64,000 nt of DNA. It comes from an uncultured Bacilli bacterium (GTDB lineage Bacteria; Bacillota_I; Bacilli_A; RF39; UBA660). A model generated the notes under the pieces. The model was not told the DNA's origin, made no database searches, and saw only the letters and a list, made by a program, of their open reading frames with translations. Numbering within the stretch: position 1 is the stretch's first letter; each line of letters starts with the position of its first letter. The stretch covers positions 1 to 64,000 of the forward strand of contig CAKPRO010000007.1 in the NCBI GenBank assembly GCA_934182615.1. Direction: 5' to 3'. A program made the position numbers and the translations under genes. Positions 8,311 to 16,145 of the stretch are shown here, one piece after another.

Positions 8311-9387
8311 TTATCTACTATTTAATAGTTCATTTAAATATTCATTATCTTCAAAATAATTCAATTTCATAGCTTTCTTCACTTCCATAACTGTCTTATC
8401 AGCAGTCTTCTTAGCTCTATCAGTACCTTCTTTTAAAATATTATATACCTTTCCTAAGTCCTTAGCATACTCTCTTCTTCTCTCCCTAATAGGAGTTAGT
8501 TCATCATTAATAACCTCAGTCAAAAATCTTTTAACAGAAGCATCTCCAATACCACCCTTTTGATAAGCTATTTTTAATTCATCTAAATTATTAAATTCTG
8601 GATAATATTTCTTAAAATGACTATCTTCACAAAATGCTTCTAAATACATAAATAAAATATTACCTTCAATTATTCCTGGTTCTTCTATTGTTCTTGAAGT
8701 AGTTTTAATACTAAAAACTTTTTCTTTAATAGTTTCTTTATCGTCAGATAAATATATACAATTATTTAAAGACTTACTCATCTTAGCATTACCATCAGTA
8801 CCCACTAATCTTCTTTGATAAATATTATCTGGAAGTAATGATTCACATAGCACTAAAGTATCAGTATCATAAATTCTATTAAAGCTCTTAACAATTTCTC
8901 TTGTCTGTTCTATCATTGGTTCTTGATCATCTCCTACTGGTACAATATTAGCCTTAAAAGCTGTTATATCAGCGGCTTGACTAATAGGATATGTAGCAAA
9001 ACCAACTGGAATACTTTCATTAAAATTCTTACTATTAATTTCACTTTTAACCGTAGGGTTTCTAAGTACTCTAGGTAAAGTTACTAAATTCATATAATAA
9101 TATGTAAGTTCTGTCAAAGCATTAACTCCTGACTGAACAAAGAAAGTAATCTTATTAGGATCAAGTCCTACTGCCAAATAATCAAGCATTACTTCCATAA
9201 CATTTTTTCTTACTTTTTCTGGATTATCAAAATTATCAGTTAAAGCTTGTGAATCCGCTATCATAATATAGAACTCATCATAATTACCTTCTTCTTGTAA
9301 TTTATATCTTCTTTTTAAAGACCCAACATAATGTCCTATATGTAATCTTCCTGTTGGTCTATCTCCTGTTAAAATTATATTTTTCAT
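8311..9387 (-). CDS. trpS: Tryptophan--tRNA ligase
   Basis: 358 residues. Class I synthetase: GDRPTGRLHIGHYVGSL carries the HIGH motif at about 15-18 and AKMSKS the KMSKS loop at about 200. It charges tRNA-Trp. ATG 9387 follows GAGAGG. The 290-nt upstream region contains a Trp-rich leader peptide and a terminator that can alternate with an antiterminator, so expression probably responds to charged tRNA-Trp. Confidence 0.95.
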   Translation of the reverse strand: MKNIILTGDRPTGRLHIGHYVGSLKRRYKLQEEGNYDEFYIMIADSQALTDNFDNPEKVRKNVMEVMLDYLAVGLDPNKITFFVQSGVNALTELTYYYMNLVTLPRVLRNPTVKSEINSKNFNESIPVGFATYPISQAADITAFKANIVPVGDDQEPMIEQTREIVKSFNRIYDTDTLVLCESLLPDNIYQRRLVGTDGNAKMSKSLNNCIYLSDDKETIKEKVFSIKTTSRTIEEPGIIEGNILFMYLEAFCEDSHFKKYYPEFNNLDELKIAYQKGGIGDASVKRFLTEVINDELTPIRERRREYAKDLGKVYNILKEGTDRAKKTADKTVMEVKKAMKLNYFEDNEYLNELLNSR

Positions 9388-9418
9388 TCTTATTTTCCTC
9401 TCTTTCTCTATTTATAAA

Positions 9419-9457
9419 TTATTTAATTAAACACCACCGTTTACTTAGTATACACAT
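9419..9457 (-). CDS. Possible second Trp-containing mini-ORF upstream of trpS
   Basis: Twelve codons (MCILSKRWCLIK) starting 5 nt after a perfect AGGAGG (9463-9468), between the attenuator terminator and trpS. It contains one TGG. No terminator follows. It could couple translation to trpS (31 nt to the ATG) or be chance. The ribosome site makes translation plausible. Confidence 0.4.
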   Translation of the reverse strand: MCILSKRWCLIK

Positions 9458-9477
9458 AACATCCTCCTATCAAATAC

Positions 9478-9507
9478 AAAAAAGACCTATCTAATAAAGA
9501 TAAGTCT
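9478..9507 (-). terminator. Attenuator terminator of trpS leader
   Basis: Segment 3 (9499-9507, AGACTTATC) pairs with segment 4 (9483-9491, GATAGGTCT) around a 7-nt loop and is followed by six U. This is an intrinsic terminator between the leader peptide and trpS. Confidence 0.85.
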
Positions 9508-9577
9508 ATAAATTACATTAATAATATTTATATTAATTTAATTCCACGAGTAAATAGACTTATCCACAAATAAGCCT
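9499..9577 (-). promoter_or_regulatory. Antiterminator/pause structure of the trpS attenuator
   Basis: Segment 2 (9554-9564) and segment 3 (9499-9509) are perfectly complementary over 11 nt (GATAAGTCTAT/ATAGACTTATC), which would preclude the terminator. Segment 1 (9570-9577, AGGCTTAT) pairs with 9556-9563 over 8 bp, including one G.U. A ribosome stalled on the first Trp codon (9583-9585) would mask segment 1 and leave 2 free for 3. This is the classic four-segment order 1:2, 2:3, 3:4. Confidence 0.8.
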
Positions 9578-9621
9578 AATTGCCAACTATTTAATTTAAC
9601 CATAGTCATACTTGTTCTCAT
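9538..9621 (-). CDS. Trp leader peptide controlling trpS
   Basis: 27 codons from ATG 9621, with AAGGAGAG ending 7 nt upstream, stop TAA at 9538. TGG codons are at positions 13 (9583-9585) and 26 (9544-9546). Only a few percent of codons would be expected to be Trp. The first TGG lies 5 nt before segment 1 of the attenuator. The second lies at the end of the ORF. Too short and too structured to be an enzyme; it fits a sensing peptide for charged tRNA-Trp. Confidence 0.8.
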   Translation of the reverse strand: MRTSMTMVKLNSWQLGLFVDKSIYSWN

Positions 9622-9645
9622 AGTCTATCTCTCCTTCTTGATTAA

Positions 9646-9674
9646 ATTTTATTACCATTTTATCATTTTGTCAA
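9646..9674 (-). promoter_or_regulatory. Promoter of trp leader-trpS
   Basis: Consensus -35 TTGACA (9669-9674), 17 bp spacer, -10 TAAAAT (9646-9651). It points at the leader peptide. Confidence 0.75.
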
Positions 9675-9746
9675 TACTTTAGTATTATTTTTTTTCATAA
9701 ATAAATTTTTCTATTACCATCATAATATTTCAATATAGCAGTTTCT

Positions 9747-10482
9747 TTATTCATACTTATCATTTTCTTCTACATCTCTAATATATTTAGGTTTACTATT
9801 TCTCTTTACTAAAAATTTAGCTTTTCCTAGTTTATCAACATCATGACCCACATATTCACTAAGTTTACTTCTAAATAATTTTAAAAACTCCAAAGCACTA
9901 GCATCAGATAAATACATTTCTCTAAGCATTTTATTATCATTAACAAACTCATTAAAATAATTATCAACCAAGAATAATTTAACTTCATAATCAAAAGCTT
10001 TCATATTTTTACTAAGTGTTACTTTACTATTACCATACTCCATAGTATCAATAATATTAATTTTACCATTACCATATAAGATATTATACATAAGATCATA
10101 TATAGCAACACCTTTATTTGTAACTAATTCTATATCTTCAGTACATTTAACCGAAGCTCTCTCTAAAGTATTTAAATCCACTAATAAAGGATCATTTTCA
10201 TATAAACTTTTAGCTCTAACATAAGGCATTGTATATCCAACTATTTCTCCACTTACACTAATAACATCACTAGGCCATATAAATGTATCATTAACAATAT
10301 CGCTAAATCTTAATATTTCTTCAACTCTATAATCACTTTTTTCTTCGTCAAAATATGTATGAAATACTTTATATACTACTTTATGTTTTTCATCTAAATA
10401 ACAAACACCTTGTGAACCAACCCCCTAAAAATTTTAAATTTTTTAAAAACATATCAAAATGCTCTCTATTAATAAAATTCAT
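9747..10482 (-). pseudogene. Frameshifted protein-kinase-like gene
   Basis: ATG 10482 (GAGGTG upstream) starts an N-terminus MNFINREHF. It runs into a G-rich stretch and then stops in frame. Removing one of the five G at 10421-10425 restores a continuous frame to 9747, about 244 residues. The repaired protein has a glycine loop (GGVGSQGVCYL), a Lys (VVYKVF), a hinge-like YTMPYV and a D...NIL...IID pattern at IYDLMYNILYGNGKINIID. These are the landmarks of protein-kinase-like folds. It could be a true recent pseudogene, a sequence error in the G5 run, or a slippage site. It sits after a paired-hairpin element and a terminator. Confidence 0.6.
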
Positions 10483-10505
10483 TATACATCACCTCGATGC
10501 CGAAT

Positions 10506-10511
10506 ATTATA
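10506..10511 (-). promoter_or_regulatory. Possible -10 box for the kinase-like gene
   Basis: TATAAT 24 nt before the ATG at 10482, directly after the terminator. Only a poor -35 (TTGCTT, 17 bp away) is seen. The gene may therefore be read from here rather than through the upstream element. Confidence 0.4.
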
Positions 10512-10522
10512 GCATATAAACT

Positions 10523-10548
10523 AAAAAAAAGCAAATTTATGTTTGCTT
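10523..10548 (-). terminator. Terminator after element E1
   Basis: AAGCAAA/TTTGCTT hairpin followed by eight U on the minus strand, between the paired-hairpin element and the kinase-like gene. Confidence 0.8.
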
Positions 10549-10560
10549 ATTTTACTATTC

Positions 10561-10612
10561 CTTTCAGCCTGTAGTCTTCCAGGGTATGAGTGAACCTAAA
10601 GTTTCCCTCATA
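10561..10612 (-). ncRNA. Candidate structured RNA, paired-hairpin element copy E1
   Basis: Hairpin 1 has a 10-bp stem (10603-10612 with 10585-10594, one mismatch) and the octaloop ACTTTAGG. A CC linker follows. Hairpin 2 (10561-10582) has loop ACTACAGG closed by AG/CT and a symmetric GGA/GAA internal loop. Copy E2 (36262-36313) keeps both loops, the CC and the internal loop, with compensating base changes in both stems. It follows the kinase stop codon and precedes a terminator. Whether it is a riboswitch-like leader or an interspersed repeat is open. Confidence 0.5.
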
Positions 10613-10618
10613 AAAATC

Positions 10619-12418
10619 TTATTTTAAGTACTTATCTATTATTTCAAATAATTTATCCTTACTAATAGGTTTAAGTAAATAACCACTAAAACCATATTTT
10701 AAATATTCTTCATTATATTCATATTCATTATTTCTGGTTAATAATATAACATTAGTTTTAAAGTTTCTAATATCTTTAAACTTCTTCATAACAGTTACTC
10801 CATCTAATGGATCCATAACTTCGTCAAGTAATATTAAATCATATTTCTCTTTACCTCTAATTTTATCTAATGCTTCTTTACCTAAACTAACATAATCTAA
10901 TATTATATTAGTATCTTTAAGTAATTTACTAACAATCTTCTCAGTAGAAATATTATCATCTACTAATAAGATTTTCTTTTTATCATATACTTCTTCATAT
11001 TTATCTAATTTATTATCTAACGCATTTACTATCTTTTGATCAAGTACTATCTTCATAGTAGTACCAGTACCATATATACTACTAGGAATAATAGTACCAC
11101 CCATTAAAGTAATCAAGGCTTTAGCATTATATAAATTATTATTTAAGTTAAGAGAATCTTCATTACAATCATTCTTTTTATTAAATACTTTAATTATATC
11201 TTCAGCTTTCATACCAGTACCAGAATCTTCAATAGTAATAATAAGTCTAGCTATATCATTTTTAATAATAGTATTAACATTAAATTCAATATAACCACTA
11301 TCAGTGTATTTAATACTATTATCTAAAATAATATCTAATGCTTGTTTAAGTCCTACACTATCACCATATAAATATTCTGGTATATCACTAGCTATACTAG
11401 GACGAAAATCAATATTCTTACTAATACATTTTTTACTATATACAGTAACTAATTCTTTAATAATTAATTTAACATTATATTTATCATTATATACTTTAAT
11501 ACTAGCACTATCAATACTATTTATATCTAGTATCTCATTAGTCATAGTAGTAAATTTAGCAGTACTACCCTTTATCTCTCTAGCAGCATCATTAATAACC
11601 TCTACATCTACTTTTTTATTACTAGTTTCATTTAATATGTCGTCAGCAGAATAATCAATATCCTTAGTAATATTTCTTATCTCATTAGTCATATTATATA
11701 AGAACATTGTCTTCTCTTCATTAGCATTATCACTAATTTCTTTTGCTCTATGTACTTCTTCTAGAATTTTCATATCAGGATTTTCAATAGTATGATACAT
11801 TAAAAATACGATAAATGTTTCCATTGAAGTCATAAGTAATAATTCAGGGTGATTTTTTTGAATAATAATAACAACAACTCCTAACAACATAAATGCAAAA
11901 ATCGGTAAGTACTTTTTATCTCTAATTTTCTTATAATTTATAATAAGTCTAATTATCCAAATAGCAATATACACACTAGAAACAACATACATAACATTTG
12001 CACTAGGTCCATATGAATATACTGATCCTCCTACATTGTGATAATACAATGGTTTTATAATTATGATTATTAAAAATATAATATATAATATTGAAAAGCA
12101 TTTTATTATTCTATTTAGTCTCTTTTTTTTATTTTTATTTTCATCTACTGATATAGCAAATATATATACCGAAAATAAAGTAATCCAAGTAAGTAAATAA
12201 ACTATATAACCTTTAGATACTATAACATTAAAAATAGGATATTTATCTATATTTACTATTGTAAAATAACTGCCTATAGCCAAGATTACTCCAATTAAAT
12301 TGGTAACCATTATTTTCTCAAAAACTTTATTTTCAAAAGTAACAAGTCTTTTCCTTGCAAAATAAACTATATTAAGTAATACACTGTAAAATAAACTATA
12401 TACAGTAAACATATTCAT
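10619..12418 (-). CDS. Hybrid histidine-kinase-like membrane protein lacking the H-box His, with receiver domain
   Basis: 599 residues. About six or seven transmembrane helices (5-215) are followed by a HisKA-like helix. There the usual histidine of 'M(S/T)HEIR' is Asn245 (FLYNMTNEIRN). An HATPase domain follows (N box DNSIKYT, G1 box DSGTGM), then a C-terminal receiver (KILLVDDN, acceptor Asp in YDLILLDEVMDPLDG, Lys in LLKPIS). It probably cannot autophosphorylate on His by the normal route and may act as a pseudokinase or receive phosphate from a partner. It ends 17 bp after... the ligase gene upstream, so both are likely one operon. Confidence 0.8.
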   Translation of the reverse strand: MNMFTVYSLFYSVLLNIVYFARKRLVTFENKVFEKIMVTNLIGVILAIGSYFTIVNIDKYPIFNVIVSKGYIVYLLTWITLFSVYIFAISVDENKNKKKRLNRIIKCFSILYIIFLIIIIIKPLYYHNVGGSVYSYGPSANVMYVVSSVYIAIWIIRLIINYKKIRDKKYLPIFAFMLLGVVVIIIQKNHPELLLMTSMETFIVFLMYHTIENPDMKILEEVHRAKEISDNANEEKTMFLYNMTNEIRNITKDIDYSADDILNETSNKKVDVEVINDAAREIKGSTAKFTTMTNEILDINSIDSASIKVYNDKYNVKLIIKELVTVYSKKCISKNIDFRPSIASDIPEYLYGDSVGLKQALDIILDNSIKYTDSGYIEFNVNTIIKNDIARLIITIEDSGTGMKAEDIIKVFNKKNDCNEDSLNLNNNLYNAKALITLMGGTIIPSSIYGTGTTMKIVLDQKIVNALDNKLDKYEEVYDKKKILLVDDNISTEKIVSKLLKDTNIILDYVSLGKEALDKIRGKEKYDLILLDEVMDPLDGVTVMKKFKDIRNFKTNVILLTRNNEYEYNEEYLKYGFSGYLLKPISKDKLFEIIDKYLK

Positions 12419-12435
12419 ATTTAATCACAACCTTT

Positions 12436-14289
12436 TTATCTTTTCTTTATTTTTTTCTTTACATTTTCTTGAACTTTAACAAAATCTACTTTTCCAACAC
12501 CAGTAAGTGGTAATTCCTTTTCAAAGGTATACTCATATGGTACATCTCTTTCTGGTAAGTATGTCGAACATAATTCTCTTAATTGTTCTTCTACTACATC
12601 AGGGCTTAATTGACAATCTTCTTTTAAAATTACTATTGCCATTGGAAATTCACCTTGTGTAGTAGTACTACTAGGAATGCCAACAACACAACAATTTTCA
12701 ACCAAAGGATGTTTTTTAATTATATTTTCCATTTCCATTGGCCATACATTGTGCCCATCTGGTCTAATAATCATTCTTTTTATACGACCTGATGGAAATA
12801 AAACACCATCTTCGTTCATGTAACCTCTATCTTTTGTATGTGTCCATATTAAACCATCACTATGTCTTATTTGAACTTCAGCAGTTTTTTCTTTATCTTT
12901 GTAATAGCCTAACATTTGAGTAGGACCAGTTATACATATCTCTCCATATTCACCATACTTAAGTTCCTTATCAGTATATTCTACACTCTCATCTTCTGGT
13001 AACGCAAATATAGAAATAGTATTTTTGGCAAGAGGTAATCCCGCACTACCAATAACATTACATTTATTAAGTCTAGTAGAAACACTTGAATTACATTCAG
13101 TAAGTCCAAAACCTACTATTACATTTTTATCATAGCCATGACTATGTAAAAACTCATTAAACTCTTGTTCACTACCCTCTAAGAAATAATCACCACCAGC
13201 AGAAATAGATTTAAGAAATTTTGAAAAATTCACCTTTTCCATTCTCTTGTCTTTCATAAGTGAAGTATAATGTGTTGGTACTCCAACTATATGGTTTGGT
13301 TTATATTTTATAATATAATCAGCAAATTCATCTTGATCAAATTGTGGTATTATAATGTCTTCAATTCCAAGAGCAGGAGCCATTACTACCCCAAATGACC
13401 AACCATAAGCAATAAAGCCAGGCATAATATTAAGAAGTGATTGGCCCTTTTCTAATCCTAAATCAGTATCTTTATATTGTTCGATTAAGGCTATAACAGT
13501 ATCATTAGTTAATACAACACTCTTAGGAAGACCAGTAGTTCCTCCGGTTAACACCATACCAGCAGGCATATTAGGAGTATATTCTACTTCTTTTGCTACA
13601 GTATTTTCTCCAATAGTCATGAACTTTTTCCAAGAAATATACAAACCATCGTAACAATCAAAAGCAATATTAGGTATTGGAAGTCCCTTTTTAGTAAGCA
13701 TTTCATCTACCTTTTTCTTAAAAATAGGCCTAAATAATGCTGGTATAGAATCAGTATATGAATTGCATACAACCATTTTAACATTAGTATGTCTAATAAT
13801 ACTATTTATTTTAGGAAAAGCTATATCTAGTGCTATTAGATATTTAGAATTAACTTTGTTTAAATTTTCTTCTATTCTTTTAGCATTAGTCCTAGGATCT
13901 ATATTATTAGCAACTGCCCCAATTTTATTTAAAGCATAGTTAGCAATAATTGTCTCAGGAAATGTTGGAGAACATATAGTAACAATATCACCTTTCTTTA
14001 CCCCTAAAGCAGCAAATGAATTAGCGGCTTTATCTATCATATCAAAGAATTTTCTATAAGTTGTTTTAAAGCCATAATATCTGAAAACATTCATTTCCAT
14101 ATTATATTTATTATTATCTTTAGCATATCTATAAAAAGTTTTCTTTGGTAATTCTTTAGTAGCAGCCTCCTCAGTATAATATTTAAGCCAAGGCTTATCA
14201 ATCGAAGCATATCCTGTTATTTCTTTACTTCTTTCTCTATCAAGTTTCATATCACTAGGCAACGCTGAATAAATTGTAAAATCTTTCAT
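12436..14289 (-). CDS. AMP-forming acyl-CoA synthetase-like ligase
   Basis: 617 residues. ANL superfamily motifs: P-loop VLTGGTTGLPKSV (about 260), GFGLTECN (A5), and GRIKRMIIRPDGHNVWP hinge, with catalytic Lys near the C-terminus (TGVGKVDF). Activates a carboxylate as acyl-AMP and probably transfers it to CoA; substrate unknown, long-chain fatty acid or similar inferred from overall likeness. ATG 14289 is preferred over 14319 because GGGAG lies 8 nt upstream. The next gene on the strand, 17 bp on, is the pseudokinase hybrid, an unusual partner. Confidence 0.82.
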   Translation of the reverse strand: MKDFTIYSALPSDMKLDRERSKEITGYASIDKPWLKYYTEEAATKELPKKTFYRYAKDNNKYNMEMNVFRYYGFKTTYRKFFDMIDKAANSFAALGVKKGDIVTICSPTFPETIIANYALNKIGAVANNIDPRTNAKRIEENLNKVNSKYLIALDIAFPKINSIIRHTNVKMVVCNSYTDSIPALFRPIFKKKVDEMLTKKGLPIPNIAFDCYDGLYISWKKFMTIGENTVAKEVEYTPNMPAGMVLTGGTTGLPKSVVLTNDTVIALIEQYKDTDLGLEKGQSLLNIMPGFIAYGWSFGVVMAPALGIEDIIIPQFDQDEFADYIIKYKPNHIVGVPTHYTSLMKDKRMEKVNFSKFLKSISAGGDYFLEGSEQEFNEFLHSHGYDKNVIVGFGLTECNSSVSTRLNKCNVIGSAGLPLAKNTISIFALPEDESVEYTDKELKYGEYGEICITGPTQMLGYYKDKEKTAEVQIRHSDGLIWTHTKDRGYMNEDGVLFPSGRIKRMIIRPDGHNVWPMEMENIIKKHPLVENCCVVGIPSSTTTQGEFPMAIVILKEDCQLSPDVVEEQLRELCSTYLPERDVPYEYTFEKELPLTGVGKVDFVKVQENVKKKIKKR

Positions 14290-14460
14290 AAAACCATCTC
14301 CCTCTGATTTTCTTTTCATACTAATTGTATCATAAATTTTAACTTTTTTATAGTTTTTTTGACATTATCTGCAAAAATATTATCAAACATCGATTTTTTA
14401 AATCATTACTTTTCCCACAAAGTGTTTTTATTTTATCACAAAACCCTATTTTTTACAAGA

Positions 14461-14485
14461 AAAAAAGAATAACACTATGTTATCC
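14461..14485 (-). terminator. Terminator of rpmF
   Basis: GGATAACA/TGTTATTC hairpin with a 3-nt loop followed by U-rich sequence on the minus strand. Confidence 0.75.
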
Positions 14486-14492
14486 TTAATTA

Positions 14493-14735
14493 TTATTCTT
14501 CAGTTTTTTTAGAAGCTTTTGCTTTTTTAGGAGCTTTTTCCTCAGTTACTTTAGTTTCTACTACTTTTTTAGAAGTATCTGCTCCTTTATAAAATCCACA
14601 TTTTGGACATGCTCTGTGAGGTCTAATTTTAGCACCACAGTTAGTACATTCTACTAGTCCGTTAGCGGTAATTTTATAATGAGTTCTTCTCATATCTCTT
14701 CTAGTTTTACTTACTTTTCTAAATGGAACTGCCAT
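14493..14735 (-). CDS. rpmF: Ribosomal protein bL32 with basic/acidic C-terminal tail
   Basis: 80 residues from ATG 14735 (AAGGAG 8 nt upstream). MAVPFRKVSKTRRDMRR is the bL32 N-terminus. A zinc ribbon follows (CTNC about 30-33, CPKC about 43-46). bL32 is usually 57-60 residues. Here an extra about 20 residues rich in K, E, A and T extend the C-terminus. It sits directly after yceD, the standard yceD-rpmF pair, and ends in a terminator. Confidence 0.93.
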   Translation of the reverse strand: MAVPFRKVSKTRRDMRRTHYKITANGLVECTNCGAKIRPHRACPKCGFYKGADTSKKVVETKVTEEKAPKKAKASKKTEE

Positions 14736-14751
14736 CTTCTTCACTCCTTCC

Positions 14752-15210
14752 CTATAATAGATCTTTTAAACTACTTAGTGGATTATTTTCTAATTTAACA
14801 TCATCTTCACTAATTAGTCTCCAACCATCACCCTCAAGTGTTAAATCTTTATTTTTATCATTAACACACTTAAGAGGAATCTCCACAAGAATATTTTGCC
14901 ATAAATCTTCCGTAATATCAATAGTTTTTTGAAAATTTATTCTTGTTTCGTCTATTTTTTCTTCAATATCACTAGTAAAATTATATTCATAGTCCTCTAA
15001 TGTTATATCATCAGGTAATATCATTGTACCACTAATAGTACCAGATAATTCATAAGTATCATCTATTAACCTATCCAGATATCCATTAAAATGAACATTA
15101 TTTAATCTTCTAATTGTACTAGTTTTTAATAGTTCGTCATTAATAATAACATCATTATCAATAATAATCTTTTTATTATTAACAACAAGATTAAATAATT
15201 CAATTACCAT
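14752..15210 (-). CDS. yceD: YceD/DUF177 family protein
   Basis: 152 residues. DUF177 proteins precede rpmF in most bacteria and are implicated in 23S rRNA accumulation. The pattern seen here (LSGTISGTMILPDDI...DYEYNFTSDI...DLWQNILVEIPLKCV, C-terminal NPLSSLKDLL) is that of the family, although the usual CxxC pair is not complete. ATG 15210, AGGTG upstream. 16 bp to the rpmF start, so cotranscribed. Confidence 0.85.
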   Translation of the reverse strand: MVIELFNLVVNNKKIIIDNDVIINDELLKTSTIRRLNNVHFNGYLDRLIDDTYELSGTISGTMILPDDITLEDYEYNFTSDIEEKIDETRINFQKTIDITEDLWQNILVEIPLKCVNDKNKDLTLEGDGWRLISEDDVKLENNPLSSLKDLL

Positions 15211-15245
15211 AAAATTTCACCTGCCTAATAATTATATAATATTTT

Positions 15246-16118
15246 TTACAAAATATCAACCTTTTTCTTGATTTTTCCTTTTTTTATAACGATATTATCC
15301 ATACTCATGGGATAAATAAAGTTAAAATACCTAAATATTCCTGATGTTTTAGATAGTTTAGTAATACCTCCACTTATAATTAAATGTGTATTATTTATAT
15401 CTGTTACACCTCTTGCATTATCAATAAATAACTTCTTATCAGGAGATACAAATCCCTTATTATTTTTAATAACTTTATCAAATAAGTATGGGACTAGACC
15501 ATTATGCATATGTCCACAAAAGATAAAATCAAATCTTTTAAGTTCTCTTAACACTTCTTCATTAACCATGTCAGTAGGAGAATGACTAAGTACTATTTTA
15601 ACTTTATTATTATTCATATTTTTAAATTCTTCTTTATCAGTTCTAATTTTATCTAATAATATTTTTATTGATTCTTCTTTATTATAATAATAATCAAATT
15701 CTAACTCTAATAAATATACTATAATTTTATTGTCTTCATAGTAATTATTATATCTAGATAAATATACTCCATTTATTTTTGATATTTCTAACCAAAACTT
15801 TTCATTATTATCTTTAATTATTTTATGATTACTTCTATTAGCTAAATCATGATTTCCTAAAGTTATAAATATTTTACTTCTTTTACTTACCTTCTTTAAA
15901 AATCTAATTAAATTATTTTTCTTTTTTATATTTCTAACTAAATCAGTACTATCTAATAAATCTCCTGCTATAAAAACATAATCTATATCCTTTAATTCAT
16001 TATATATTAAGTCTAATTTTTTATCATTAAATTTATCTGAATAATGTAAGTCTCCAAATACCATCATATTTATATCTTCATTACCCATACTGTAATAATG
16101 TTTCTTTATGTCTATCAA
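15246..16118 (-). CDS. Metallophosphoesterase (calcineurin-like)
   Basis: 290 residues. All metal-binding blocks are present in order: GDLHYSD, GDLLDSTD, GNHD, HSPTD, GHMHNG. The family hydrolyses phosphoesters with a two-metal centre. YkuE/YaeI-like members act on lipid headgroups or nucleotides. No clear signal peptide, so probably cytosolic or peripheral. Start taken as TTG 16118, which has GGAGG 6 nt upstream; the next in-frame ATG would cut into the fold. Lies 28 bp after ftsK. Confidence 0.82.
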   Translation of the reverse strand: MIDIKKHYYSMGNEDINMMVFGDLHYSDKFNDKKLDLIYNELKDIDYVFIAGDLLDSTDLVRNIKKKNNLIRFLKKVSKRSKIFITLGNHDLANRSNHKIIKDNNEKFWLEISKINGVYLSRYNNYYEDNKIIVYLLELEFDYYYNKEESIKILLDKIRTDKEEFKNMNNNKVKIVLSHSPTDMVNEEVLRELKRFDFIFCGHMHNGLVPYLFDKVIKNNKGFVSPDKKLFIDNARGVTDINNTHLIISGGITKLSKTSGIFRYFNFIYPMSMDNIVIKKGKIKKKVDIL

Positions 16119-16145
16119 ATCACACCTCCAAAAGAAAGATAGTAA

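Noticed and set aside
9387..9674. T-box riboswitch before trpS
   Set aside because: The AGGGTGGNACCGCG-type core is not present. GGTGGTG at 9431-9439 is part of the mini-ORF and lacks the following CCGCG, while the leader-peptide attenuator explains the region.
10421..10425. G5 run as a phase-variation tract
   Set aside because: Five bases is short for slippage control; an indel mutation or sequence error is the simpler explanation, although not excluded.
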